A stretch of 23,146 nt of DNA from JANQRV01 sp964533785 (GTDB lineage Bacteria > Bacteroidota > Bacteroidia > Chitinophagales > Saprospiraceae), in the NCBI GenBank assembly GCA_964533785.1, contig CAZHNG010000070.1:1-23146 (forward strand). The letters run 5' to 3'. The notes beneath the pieces are model-generated. The model saw only the letters and a program-made list of their open reading frames with translations. It was not told where the DNA came from and ran no database searches. The position numbers and the translations under genes were made by a program. Below are positions 15,062 to 23,092 of the stretch, in pieces (within the stretch, counting starts at the first letter, position 1; every line of letters begins with the position of its first letter).

Positions 15062-16930
15062 ATGCCGATCATCAATAGAATGAAGTCCGTTCAGGACGAA
15101 ATGTACCAGCTGTTCTACACCTTATACGGCGATCGACCCGGATTCAATGAGTCCTATAGTCAATTGCAGGACCTTTTGGCGGTATCGTTGAAGGAGCGTC
15201 CACAAAGGCTGAAAGCCTTGGATCAACAGCGGTCGAAAGACAAAGATTGGCTGCTGAGTGAAAAATGGGTGGGGATGGCCTTGTACGTCGACCGGTATAA
15301 CAAAGACTTACTGGGTTTATTGGATAAGGTGGACTATCTGAAGGAACTAGGGATTAACCTGGTGCATATTATGCCCATCATGGAGAGTCCGGAAGGAAAA
15401 AGCGACGGAGGGTATGCGATAAAAGATTATTTGAAGGTAGATGATAAGTATGGCACCAATGAAGACCTGGATCTGGTGATCAATACTTTCCACGATAATG
15501 GCATTTCCATCATAATGGACCTGGTCATCAACCATACCTCTGATGAACACGAGTGGGCACGCAGGGCAAAACAAGGCCGGACGTTTTACCAGGAGCTGTA
15601 CCTGATGTACGATAATGAGATCATTCCAAAGCGATACGAAGAATGTATGCCTGAGATATTTCCCGAGTCCAGCCCTGGGAATTTTGTTTATGATCCGGCT
15701 TTAGGCAAGTGGATTTTTTCTACTTTTCACAGTTATCAATGGGATTTGAATTACAAAAACCCCATGGTGTTCATTAATATGCTGGGCAACTTACTGGACC
15801 TGTTGAATATGGGCGTAGACATCGTTCGCTTAGATGCTCCGGCCTTTATTTGGAAAGAATTGGGAACGAACTGTCAAAACCTGCCCGCAGTACACACCAT
15901 TTTACAATTGTTTAAGTTATGTACGCGAGTCGTGGCCCCGGGAACGGCTTTACTGTCGGAAGCGATCGTAGAACCCCGGGAAATACTAAAATATTTCGGC
16001 GGGAATAAGCAGGAGTGCGACATCGCCTACAATGCATTGTTCATGGATCTGTTGTGGGATATTGTCAGTACCCAAAATAACAAATTGCTGCTGGCTTCCC
16101 TAGGCAATATTCTCGGTAAACCCCAGGGCACTACCTGGTTGAATTATGTTCGGTGCCATGACGATATCGGTCTGGGCTACGAAGATGAACCTATTTACCG
16201 GGCCGGCTATACTCCTTTTGATCACCGGCAGTTCATACTGAAGTATTTGACCGGAAATTATACGGGCTCTTTTGCGAAGGGAGCTTACTATATGTACGAT
16301 CCGAAGACAAAAGATGCCAGGGTTTCGGGGTCTTTAGCTTCCCTGGCGGGCCTGGAGAAGGGCATACAGGAGGAAAAAGAACACGAAATAGAACTGGCCA
16401 TAAGAAGGATCGTTTTGCTGCACAGCCTGATCTTTTCGATCGGGGGAATGCCCATGTTGTACTACGGGGATGAATGGGGGATGCTGAACGATTACAGCTA
16501 CCGGGACGATCCGCAAAAGTCTTCGGATAACCGCTGGATGCACCGACCGGTAATCGATTGGGAACAAGCTGCCCGGTACCGGGAAGAAGGGACCATCGAA
16601 AACCGTATTTTCAGCCAATTACAACAATTGATCCGCATCCGCCAAGCCTCTCCGGAATTCGCAGATCACAATAATTTGAAGCTAATCGATTTGAAAAATC
16701 CCCAGCTTTTTGGCTTTGTGCGTTCTTACCAAAATGCGTGTACGATAATCATTTGCAATCTTTCGATCAAGAAGCAGGTCGTTTCCAAGGTTAGCATCGA
16801 TCATTTACGGCACTATTTCCCCAAAGGGTTTTATGACAAGTTAACCGGTAAAAAAATGTTCGAGATGTTTAATAAAGTTGAGTTGTTACCCTATTCCTTC
16901 CTTTGGATTGGGAATAGTGGGGAAGGGTAA
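15062..16930 (+). CDS. amylosucrase-like glycoside hydrolase, GH13 subfamily 4 type
   Basis: A 622-residue enzyme with the layout of amylosucrase: a helical N-domain (about 1-75), a (beta/alpha)8 barrel, and a C-terminal beta domain. Subfamily signs are SPEGKSDGGYAIKDY, the NHTSDEHEWA segment, TFHSYQWDLNYKNP and FIWKELGTNCQNLP. The catalytic triad by family comparison is nucleophile D258 (VRLDAPAF), acid/base E300 (LLSEAIVEP) and D367 (RCHDDIGLG). DNRWMHRP probably carries the sucrose-site arginine. Known family members convert sucrose to alpha-1,4-glucan and fructose, or hydrolyse sucrose; which applies here cannot be read from sequence. There is no signal peptide, so it acts in the cytosol. 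Glycogen phosphorylase nearby makes a glucan storage cycle plausible. Confidence 0.88.
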   Translation: MPIINRMKSVQDEMYQLFYTLYGDRPGFNESYSQLQDLLAVSLKERPQRLKALDQQRSKDKDWLLSEKWVGMALYVDRYNKDLLGLLDKVDYLKELGINLVHIMPIMESPEGKSDGGYAIKDYLKVDDKYGTNEDLDLVINTFHDNGISIIMDLVINHTSDEHEWARRAKQGRTFYQELYLMYDNEIIPKRYEECMPEIFPESSPGNFVYDPALGKWIFSTFHSYQWDLNYKNPMVFINMLGNLLDLLNMGVDIVRLDAPAFIWKELGTNCQNLPAVHTILQLFKLCTRVVAPGTALLSEAIVEPREILKYFGGNKQECDIAYNALFMDLLWDIVSTQNNKLLLASLGNILGKPQGTTWLNYVRCHDDIGLGYEDEPIYRAGYTPFDHRQFILKYLTGNYTGSFAKGAYYMYDPKTKDARVSGSLASLAGLEKGIQEEKEHEIELAIRRIVLLHSLIFSIGGMPMLYYGDEWGMLNDYSYRDDPQKSSDNRWMHRPVIDWEQAARYREEGTIENRIFSQLQQLIRIRQASPEFADHNNLKLIDLKNPQLFGFVRSYQNACTIIICNLSIKKQVVSKVSIDHLRHYFPKGFYDKLTGKKMFEMFNKVELLPYSFLWIGNSGEG

Positions 16931-16984
16931 GATATGTAAGTTTAGTCTCATCTGGTATCTTGTAGCTTATCGTTCAACCCTCCT

Positions 16985-17638
16985 TTAGCGCGTATAGGAA
17001 TAATTCATTTCCAGGCCATCTATCGCCTCCAATTGTTCGGCTTCTTCAATACTGATTTGGGCAATGTGCGCCTTTAATTGTGTTAATATCGAATGGGTTT
17101 GGGACTGGGGAAGCGCGATATGCAGCCGGCCAACGTTGGTAAAATCCTGTTCGATCATTTCTATTTCCAGCCTTTTTACTGCATTCATAACTTTACTCAT
17201 GAGCGCGTAATCAAAGGTGAGTTGGTAAATATCTTCGACCGTTTTTTCGAGGATGCTTGCTTTTTCTAATGCTGCAGCGGTGCTGACCTTGTACGCATTG
17301 ATTAGCCCCGAAGTCCCCAATTTCGTACCCCCAAAATAACGAACGACAATGACGATAATATTAGTGAGACCAAAACTATCGATCTGCCCCAGGATAGGTC
17401 TTCCTGCCGTGCCGCTGGGTTCCCCGTCGTCGTTAGCGCGAAAGTTATTTTGATCTAGTCCGAGGCGGTAGGCATAACAATGATGGTTAGCTTTAGGATG
17501 TGACTTTTTAAGCTCTGTCAATCGTTCCTGCCATTCGTTTTCACTTTTAACCGGGAAAGCATAGGCTAGGAACTTACTGCCCCGGTCGCGAAATTCACCT
17601 TGACTACCCTCTACGATAGTATAATAATGATCTTCCAT
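16985..17638 (-). CDS. yigZ: YigZ/IMPACT-family protein (UPF0029)
   Basis: A 217-residue protein from the ATG at 17638; a longer frame reaches 17698 but would overlap the upstream gene, and the family begins at MEDHYYTI. The IMPACT N-domain fills about 15-125, with its signatures HHCYAYRLG (52-60), DDGEPSGTAGRPIL (70-83) and VVRYFGGTKLGTSGL (98-112). A C-terminal UPF0029-type ferredoxin-like part follows (about 135-205). The exact bacterial function is unsettled: relatives bind nucleic acid or ribosome-linked factors in eukaryotes (regulation of GCN2), and the E. coli protein is structurally known without a firm role. It begins 4 bp after the anti-sigma-like gene, so it is the last gene of the sigma-factor operon, although its link to that signalling pair is unknown. 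Confidence 0.9.
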   Translation of the reverse strand: MEDHYYTIVEGSQGEFRDRGSKFLAYAFPVKSENEWQERLTELKKSHPKANHHCYAYRLGLDQNNFRANDDGEPSGTAGRPILGQIDSFGLTNIIVIVVRYFGGTKLGTSGLINAYKVSTAAALEKASILEKTVEDIYQLTFDYALMSKVMNAVKRLEIEMIEQDFTNVGRLHIALPQSQTHSILTQLKAHIAQISIEEAEQLEAIDGLEMNYSYTR

Positions 17639-17642
17639 ATTT

Positions 17643-18047
17643 TTAGTCACTGGAAACATCCTTTCTCGCCACCAACTTTTTGGCAGGGTTACCTTCATCG
17701 ATTTTACCGGCCAGTTGTGCTTGATACTGGTGGCTGAGGTTGACCATTTTTACCATATCCGCCTGATCGGCAGGACCATTTGCTTCGATGGTTTGATCAA
17801 TGTACTGGGTGTGATAATCCCACTTATCGGCTTTGCCGTTGGAATACAAAGAAAGCAAACCCACGATAAAAACGATGAAAACAAGACCGGCGGCCATACT
17901 CAAGGTACGGCGAAATGCCTGCCGCTGCCTGTTTTGGTGGGCATCCAACCTTCTCTCCAGCCTGTTCCAGGCATTGGGCGAAGGACGTTCATTCAAGCCA
18001 TATTGATTTCTTCTAAACAATTCGTATAACTCCTTATCTGATTTCAT
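17643..18047 (-). CDS. anti-sigma-factor-like membrane protein
   Basis: A 134-residue protein with a cytosolic N-domain of about 48 residues (KELYELFRRNQ...PSPNAWNRLERRLD), one membrane helix (about 49-68, LSMAAGLVFIVFIVGLLSLY) and a short periplasmic tail. The W-x-x-L-x-x-x-L pattern after a Pro/Asn turn is common in Bacteroidota anti-sigma proteins encoded behind ECF sigma genes. It starts 17 bp after the ECF sigma gene stop on the same strand, which supports a role in holding that sigma factor at the membrane. No zinc-binding HxxxCxxC motif is present, so it is not a ZAS-type anti-sigma factor. The assignment rests mainly on context and topology. Confidence 0.65.
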   Translation of the reverse strand: MKSDKELYELFRRNQYGLNERPSPNAWNRLERRLDAHQNRQRQAFRRTLSMAAGLVFIVFIVGLLSLYSNGKADKWDYHTQYIDQTIEANGPADQADMVKMVNLSHQYQAQLAGKIDEGNPAKKLVARKDVSSD

Positions 18048-18064
18048 AAAAATAACAATCTTTT

Positions 18065-18601
18065 TTAACCCACTCCTGGATAGCGAAGTTCCTCCAAAAA
18101 AGAGCGCAGTTTTTTCTTTGCCAGGATCAATTGTGATTTTGAGGTGTTGATGCTTATTCCCAGCATGTCGGCAATTTCACGGTGTTTGTACCCCTCTATA
18201 ACGTAAAGGTTGAAAATAGTCCGGTAACCCGTTGGTAAATACTTGAGCAATTCCATGATGTCCATTGCGGCCAGATCATCCTCTACGGTCAACGGACCGG
18301 CGATTTGTAGATGGTCTTGTTCAATGGAAAGATTGAAATTGTGTTTCTTTCTTATGAACATCAACGCTTCGTTAACCACAATTCTTCTGATCCAACCTTC
18401 AAAACTCCCGCTACCTTTAAATTGTTTCAGGTTAGTAAGAATTTTAAAAAAAGCCTCAACCAGAATATCCTCGGCATCATGACGGTTGGACACGTAGCGA
18501 CGGCAAACCCCCATCATAACCGGGGAATATCGATCGTACAATATTTTTTGCGCTTTGCGATCTTGTTTTTTACACGCTGCTATGAGTTCTTTTTCTGTCA
18601 C
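18065..18601 (-). CDS. RNA polymerase ECF sigma-70 factor
   Basis: A 178-residue two-domain sigma factor. Region 2 spans about 15-86, with LYDRYSPVMMGVCRRYVSN, the DAEDILVEAFFKI core (42-54) and FEGWIRRIVVNEALMFIRKK. Region 4 spans about 115-170, with LPTGYRTIFNLYVIEGYKH and the helix-turn-helix REIADMLGISINTSKSQL (141-158). The linker is short and there is no region 1 or 3, as expected for ECF sigma factors. It is followed by an anti-sigma-like gene and YigZ in one operon and is divergent from the coiled-coil gene pair at 18722, so that pair is a candidate target. The inducing signal is unknown. Confidence 0.93.
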   Translation of the reverse strand: MTEKELIAACKKQDRKAQKILYDRYSPVMMGVCRRYVSNRHDAEDILVEAFFKILTNLKQFKGSGSFEGWIRRIVVNEALMFIRKKHNFNLSIEQDHLQIAGPLTVEDDLAAMDIMELLKYLPTGYRTIFNLYVIEGYKHREIADMLGISINTSKSQLILAKKKLRSFLEELRYPGVG

Positions 18602-18721
18602 GAGGAGTGGAATATATTTTCAATGATGGTCCAAACACACCTTAAAGATGCAAAATTCAACATAAATGGTGCGTTTCAATTAAACTTTTGTTTACTTTGT
18701 AAAAACGGATAACAAACCAGT

Positions 18722-19366
18722 ATGCTAAAAAAGCTAAAGTCGCTGTTTATTGTCCAGGTAGAGGATGATAAAAAGAAAAAAAGATCACCAGAAGAGCAGC
18801 CCGTGCCTAATCCGCCGTCTCTCGAAGAATCTCCTGAGGGTGAACGCGGTAAAACGGATGATCAACTTTTGGAAGTTTTATTCGGAGCGATGGCAAAAAA
18901 TAACCTCGAAGGTTTTGATTATCTGGAATTTAAACAAGCCTTGCTCTCCTTGAAAAAAGTGGAAATGGACGAAGCCACCCGCTTTCGTTCGGCTTATGCT
19001 ATGGCGCAAACCATGAAGACGGATGTGGATCATCTCATCAAAACGGCAGAACACTACATCAAAGTATTGGCGAAGGAGGAAACCAAATTCGAAAAGGCCC
19101 TGGCAAAACAAAATGAAAAACGGGTAGGGGGTAAAAAAAAGGAGATTCGTCAACTGGAAGATTTGATCAAAGAAAAAGAAGCTCAGATCCAATCTCTGCA
19201 AAAACAAATCGATGAGCACAGGAAGCAGGTAAATTCTGTGAATCAGGCGTTAAAAAATGCAGTTAAGAAAATCGAAACGACAAAAAATAACTTTATTGCC
19301 AGCTATAATACGGTAGTCGAGCAGATCTACCGGGATATTGAAAACATGAAAAAGTATTTGAAATAA
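18722..19366 (+). CDS. coiled-coil protein of unknown function
   Basis: A 214-residue soluble protein. The N-terminus (MLKKLKSLFIVQVEDD) is followed by a disordered Lys/Pro/Glu-rich stretch (15-45), a helical region (46-125, with LLEVLFGAMAKNNLEGFDYLEF) and a long coiled coil (about 135-190, QLEDLIKEKEAQIQSLQKQI). There is no signal peptide or membrane helix. The next gene starts 2 bp after the stop and encodes a membrane-anchored coiled-coil partner, so the two proteins very likely act together. I do not recognise the family; the general shape recalls PspA/TelA-like stress proteins, but no specific motif supports that. It is divergent from the ECF sigma operon with a 120-bp shared control region. 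Confidence 0.8.
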   Translation: MLKKLKSLFIVQVEDDKKKKRSPEEQPVPNPPSLEESPEGERGKTDDQLLEVLFGAMAKNNLEGFDYLEFKQALLSLKKVEMDEATRFRSAYAMAQTMKTDVDHLIKTAEHYIKVLAKEETKFEKALAKQNEKRVGGKKKEIRQLEDLIKEKEAQIQSLQKQIDEHRKQVNSVNQALKNAVKKIETTKNNFIASYNTVVEQIYRDIENMKKYLK

Positions 19367-19368
19367 AT

Positions 19369-20391
19369 ATGGATAAGCAAGTAAAACGAAAATCATTCTG
19401 GAGCCGCCCCGAAGGAGTTACGGGAGCGATCTTCCTCATAGCATTAATTGGTGGTATCGGGTATTTACTGGCCTCCGGTTTGCTGGCCGCCATCGTTAGC
19501 AGCGTACTGAGTTTAACCATCTCCTTGATTATACTGGGGGCGATCCTTTATGTGATTTTGGATCCGAGAATGCGGAATCTCGTCTGGTATATGTACAAAA
19601 GCGTGATGCGCTGGATAACCGGCATCTTTGTCAGACTCGACCCCATCGGCATCCTGAAATCCTACGTCGATGAATTGAAGGGTAACCTCCAAAAAATGAA
19701 TCGCCAGATCAATCAACTGCGCGGCCAGATGCACAAGCTGAACGAAGTGATTCACAACAACAAAAAGGAAATTGAAAGCAACCTGACCCTCGCCAGTAAA
19801 GCCAAAGAGACCAATAAGCGGGATATTATGATCTTAAAGTCCCGCAAAGCAGGCCGTTTGCGGGAGTCCAACCTGCGGCTGGAAGACCTCTACAAGAAAA
19901 TGGAAGTGATGTACCGGGTGTTGACCAAGATGTACGAAAACTCGACCATTTTAATGGAAGACATCAAAGATCAGGTAGCCGTCAAAGAGCAAGAACGCAA
20001 AGCGATTCACGCCAGTCATAGTGCCATGCGTTCGGCCATGAGCATCATCTCCGGCGATCCGGATAAACGGGCCATGTTCGATATGGCTATGGAAGCGGTC
20101 ACCGAAGACGTTGGTCAAAAGGTAGGAGAGATGGAGCGCTTCATGGATATGTCCGCTAACTTTATGGATTCCATCGACCTTCAGAACGGTATTTTCGAAG
20201 AAGAAGGACTGAAAATGCTGGAAGAATGGGAAAAAGAAGGGGCTTCCCTCTTGCTCGGCGAAGAAAAACTCGACCTACTGAGCAAGGCGAATGATGATGC
20301 GGATGTACTGGATATCAACGAGCCGATCAAGGAACCGCAAAGGCGTCAGGATCATCGCAATCAATACGATACTTTCTTTGATTTTGATTAG
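19369..20391 (+). CDS. membrane-anchored coiled-coil protein of unknown function
   Basis: A 340-residue protein with a basic N-terminus (MDKQVKRKSFWSRPEG), two closely spaced membrane helices (about 19-40 and 44-64), an amphipathic link (MRNLVWYMYKSVMRWITGIF) and a long cytosolic coiled coil (about 98-215: QKMNRQINQLRGQMHKLNE and on). An acidic C-terminal region and a final DFFDFD-like tail (TFFDFD) follow. It lies 2 bp after the preceding coiled-coil gene, so the two are translated from one message. Topology suggests a helical hairpin in the inner membrane carrying a large cytosolic scaffold, perhaps for membrane stress or cell-shape functions. This is inference, and no family name can be given. 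It ends just before the repeat-rich interval. Confidence 0.8.
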   Translation: MDKQVKRKSFWSRPEGVTGAIFLIALIGGIGYLLASGLLAAIVSSVLSLTISLIILGAILYVILDPRMRNLVWYMYKSVMRWITGIFVRLDPIGILKSYVDELKGNLQKMNRQINQLRGQMHKLNEVIHNNKKEIESNLTLASKAKETNKRDIMILKSRKAGRLRESNLRLEDLYKKMEVMYRVLTKMYENSTILMEDIKDQVAVKEQERKAIHASHSAMRSAMSIISGDPDKRAMFDMAMEAVTEDVGQKVGEMERFMDMSANFMDSIDLQNGIFEEEGLKMLEEWEKEGASLLLGEEKLDLLSKANDDADVLDINEPIKEPQRRQDHRNQYDTFFDFD

Positions 20392-20411
20392 AGGCTGTCT
20401 CATACGTCAAG

Positions 20412-20547
20412 CTAGACAGGCTGACCGGGAATATGTAGATCTGCTAAATTTTTGAAATTTAGTAGATTTTTATAATTGATTTTCAATCGATTAAGATTTA
20501 TTAGATTTTCGAAATCTAGCAAATCGAGACTTTCTGGCCAGCCTTTA
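20412..20547. repeat. AT-rich long inverted repeat, copy 1
   Basis: The two halves are imperfect reverse complements over about 60 bases each: left end CTAGACAGGCTGACC, right end GGCCAGCCTTTAG. Inner palindromes are CTAAATTT-TTG-AAATTTAG and TAGATTT-TCG-AAATCTA. A 32-base stretch (20439-20470) recurs exactly at 23114-23145, and TTTCTGGCCAGCCT (20531-20544) recurs inverted at 23093-23106. Confidence 0.75.
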
Positions 20548-20746
20548 GAACAAAGGGGACAGAATTTTTAAAAACACATGGGGGGTCATTAATATTGGTT
20601 TTGATGGTCGAAGTCTCCAGACCATAGCCGTCCGGGTAGGGCCCTGTGGGTCTGGGCAGGTTAAGAATTACTTTATAGTATCGAGTTAAAGAACGCTTGA
20701 AATCTTTGATTTTTCGAGACTTCGTCTCTCAAAATTTTTATCGAAC

Positions 20747-20773
20747 CCCGCCTACTGTGCCAGTAATGGCGGG
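20747..20773. repeat. GC-rich hairpin (REP-like palindrome)
   Basis: CCCGCC-TACTG-TGC-CAGTA-AT-GGCGGG folds into an 11-bp stem with a 3-base loop and a 2-base bulge. There is no T-run, so it is not a typical terminator; it resembles the palindromes of the neighbouring tandem unit in style. Confidence 0.5.
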
Positions 20774-20981
20774 CAGGCATAGAGATATGGAGAACATAGA
20801 GTTTAAAAAGAAAAAAATGAAATTTTTTCTTTTGGGGATCCATGCGCTCAAAGGTTTGTGCAGGTCCATAAGGGCCCTACGTGGACAGCTATGGTCTCCA
20901 GACTTCTACAGAATCTTACCTGGTCTCTACCAGAAAGCATATAATCAATATTTGCTTTCTGTGCCAGGAACTGGAACATGC

Positions 20982-21280
20982 GAATAACGGCGGAATGAAT
21001 TCCGCGCTACTAATTTGATGGTCGAAGTCTCCAGACTTCGACACAATATCACCTGGTCTCTGACCAGAAAGCGTCAGATCAATATTTGCTTTCTGTGCCA
21101 GGAACTGGAACATGTGAATAACGGCGGAATGAATTCCGCGCTACTAATTTGATGGTCGAAGTCTCCAGACTTCGACACAATATCACCTGGTCTCTGACCA
21201 GAAAGCGTCAGATCAATATTTGCTTTCTGTGCCAGGAACTGGAACATGTGAATAACGGCGGAATGAATTCCGCGCTACTA
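20982..21280. repeat. 134-base tandem repeat with several palindromes
   Basis: Two identical 134-base units (20982-21115 and 21116-21249) plus the first 31 bases of a third (21250-21280). A decayed partial unit precedes them (20890-20981). Each unit contains GCGGAAT-GA-ATTCCGC, a 22-base palindrome of GTCGAAGTCT, CC, AGACTTCGAC, then CTGGTC-TCT-GACCAG, and AGAAAGC paired with a distant GCTTTCT. The palindrome-rich build recalls REP-type elements. Perfect identity of the two units points to recent duplication. Confidence 0.9.
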
Positions 21281-21296
21281 AACCTATTCCCAAACC

Positions 21297-23000
21297 ATGA
21301 AACTGATCTTCCTATCTTTCGCAAACAGCCAACACGATCCACTACCCAGTCTTTTAAGGGAAGATGATGGGATTTACCGCGCATTGATGCCGCGTGCTTT
21401 GCAGCAGCAATACCTGCTCCACCGCGATTCTTACACCTCCGTCGAAAAGATTGCTGAGTACATCACGCTGGTACGCGATCATCTGCTGCTCTTTCACTAC
21501 AGCGGTCACGCCGGGCGTGATGCCTTGTTGCTGGATGATGAAAAAGCATCCGCACTGGGCATCAGTAAATTACTGGGACAATGCCCGGAATTGAAAATAG
21601 TCGTGCTTAACGGTTGCTCTACCCAGGGACAAGTGCAGCAATTATTGGATGCAGGAGTGCCGGTGGTTATTGCTACCAGTGCACCCGTAGAAGATATGAA
21701 AGCCATGCGTTTTGGCATACGCCTCCACAAAGCCTTGAGCGAGGGAGCCACCATTGGAGAAGCTTTCGACCTGGCGGTAGCAGAAGTGCTCACCCTGGAC
21801 GATAGCCTGGCCGATAAGATATTCCGTGATGTCTCTTTCCTAAAGACCCAAAATGAAGAACCAATCTGGGGGATTTTTTCCCTTTCTGAAAACGAGGGTG
21901 TTTTAACCACTACCTTGCCAACCACAGTCATTCACCCTAAAGCCATAGATGTAGAGCCCAATGAATACTTAATCGAAAAGCTGTGGACCGGGCTGAATCC
22001 CTATAATGATGAAATCGCCTTGCTGGCCAAAAAGAAGCGTTTGTCCCTTCCCCGCAAACGAATGGCCATCCTCAATGCCTTGCCCGCCCCGATCGCGGAA
22101 CACCTGCGCAAACTGATGGTGCCTATCAAAGACGAAGCCGGCTTTAATCAATTGACCCAACAGCGCCTGGCACAAATCGTACTGACCTACCAAACCGTTA
22201 TGGAATTGGTCAGCTACACCCTTTTGGGCCAACTATGGGAGACCTTCTTCGAACGTGGACGATTGAATATCGCCGATGACCGCAAAGCCCTTATCCGCAA
22301 TTTTCTCCAACTGCCGCCCAAATCTCAGGAAGTTTACGACTACCTGGCCCTGATCCGCTACCTCTGTGAGATCATCAAAGTCAATGAAGGACGATTTTTC
22401 ATCGAAGCGCTGGAGGATTTCCAGGAAGTATTGTACCAGGAAGGGGAATTGCAAAACGCCGGCTTTTTCCTGGAAGTACTGAAAGTCAAATTGCACAAAG
22501 AAAGCGTGGCTCCGGCCGACATTCCCGACCTGTGCCGCCGCGCGGAGGAAAGCCTCGCCGATCTGCTGGCAGGCATGGGCTTTCTCGCGCAATACGCCCT
22601 CGTTTCCGTCCAAAGTATTGACGTCTTGAAATACCGCCACCTACCCGACGCCAAGTTCAACCACATTGCCGTAGAACTCCGGGATTTACTCGGCGGACTA
22701 GAAGTAACCGATATCGAAATGCAGCGCTTCATGGACAACCAGTCCGTTCTGCTGCTCAACGAAATGAACGATACTTATTTGAATATCAGTCCTTTCATCA
22801 TCGATGCCAATGCTTTTGAAGCCAAAGAAGGAGTGGCTACCATCTATTTCGTCTCCCATTTCGAGCAAAGCGATGATAGCTACTGCTTTAAATGGATCTA
22901 CGACCCGGAAGCGGAGGAAGAATGGATACAGGTAGGGGCGCAAACAAAGTATGATATCGTAAAGAAGCAGTTCGATGCGTTTAAGCAGTTATTGGCCTGA
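21297..23000 (+). CDS. second CHAT-domain (caspase-like) protease, paralogue of the first
   Basis: A 567-residue protein that aligns end to end with the CHAT protein at 3474. The CHAT domain (about 1-195) has its dyad at H71 (FHYSGHA) and C107 (VLNGCST), followed by VIATSAPVED. The helical C-terminal region (about 215-567) includes ELVSYTLLGQLWE, matching QLLCYVLLSQLWD of the paralogue, and YLNISPFIID (494-503 here). Residues aligning with the paralogue run to the last helix. The gene has a richer GC third-base look than the first copy. No STAND NTPase follows within the 146 bases left in the window, so its partner either lies beyond the edge or is shared with the first operon. The start codon lies only 16 bases after a palindromic tandem array, so that array is probably in its leader. 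Confidence 0.9.
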   Translation: MKLIFLSFANSQHDPLPSLLREDDGIYRALMPRALQQQYLLHRDSYTSVEKIAEYITLVRDHLLLFHYSGHAGRDALLLDDEKASALGISKLLGQCPELKIVVLNGCSTQGQVQQLLDAGVPVVIATSAPVEDMKAMRFGIRLHKALSEGATIGEAFDLAVAEVLTLDDSLADKIFRDVSFLKTQNEEPIWGIFSLSENEGVLTTTLPTTVIHPKAIDVEPNEYLIEKLWTGLNPYNDEIALLAKKKRLSLPRKRMAILNALPAPIAEHLRKLMVPIKDEAGFNQLTQQRLAQIVLTYQTVMELVSYTLLGQLWETFFERGRLNIADDRKALIRNFLQLPPKSQEVYDYLALIRYLCEIIKVNEGRFFIEALEDFQEVLYQEGELQNAGFFLEVLKVKLHKESVAPADIPDLCRRAEESLADLLAGMGFLAQYALVSVQSIDVLKYRHLPDAKFNHIAVELRDLLGGLEVTDIEMQRFMDNQSVLLLNEMNDTYLNISPFIIDANAFEAKEGVATIYFVSHFEQSDDSYCFKWIYDPEAEEEWIQVGAQTKYDIVKKQFDAFKQLLA

Positions 23001-23069
23001 GCGGGAACCATTGAGGTTTATGGAACCACTAAGCGGCCCACACCCACACCACACAGCACCCACCCACAC

Positions 23070-23091
23070 CGTCTAGCGTCTAGTGTCTAGT
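23070..23091. repeat. short 7-base tandem repeat
   Basis: Three consecutive units of consensus YGTCTAG lie just outside the last hairpin repeat. A CA-rich low-complexity stretch (about 23038-23069) precedes it. The same style of 7-base unit is found in the three inverted-repeat elements elsewhere in the window. Confidence 0.6.
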
Positions 23092-23092
23092 C

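Larger units (their letters stand above)
20392..21296. other. hairpin-rich non-coding interval before the second CHAT gene
   Basis: About 900 bases with no credible gene. In order: a 136-base AT-rich inverted repeat (20412-20547); a GATGGTCGAAGTCTCCAGA fragment (20602-20620) that matches part of the downstream tandem unit; a short GAGAC-TTC-GTCTC hairpin near 20716; a strong GC hairpin (20747-20773); a decayed copy of the tandem unit (20890-20981); and the 134-base tandem units ending 16 bases before the CHAT start. Confidence 0.7.

Noticed and set aside
20697..20987. 96-codon forward reading frame
   Set aside because: It covers hairpins and the decayed repeat unit, has low-complexity Lys/Phe content and no recognisable domain.
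20982..21280. CRISPR-like array
   Set aside because: The units are 134 bases, identical throughout and directly adjacent, with no variable spacers and no cas genes in the window.
21149..21367. 72-codon forward reading frame
   Set aside because: It runs through the palindromic tandem unit and then out of frame into the CHAT gene; it is a product of the repeat.
22233..22640. 135-codon reverse frame (and the overlapping 133-codon one at 22358-22759)
   Set aside because: Both are antisense to the conserved C-terminal domain of the second CHAT protein.
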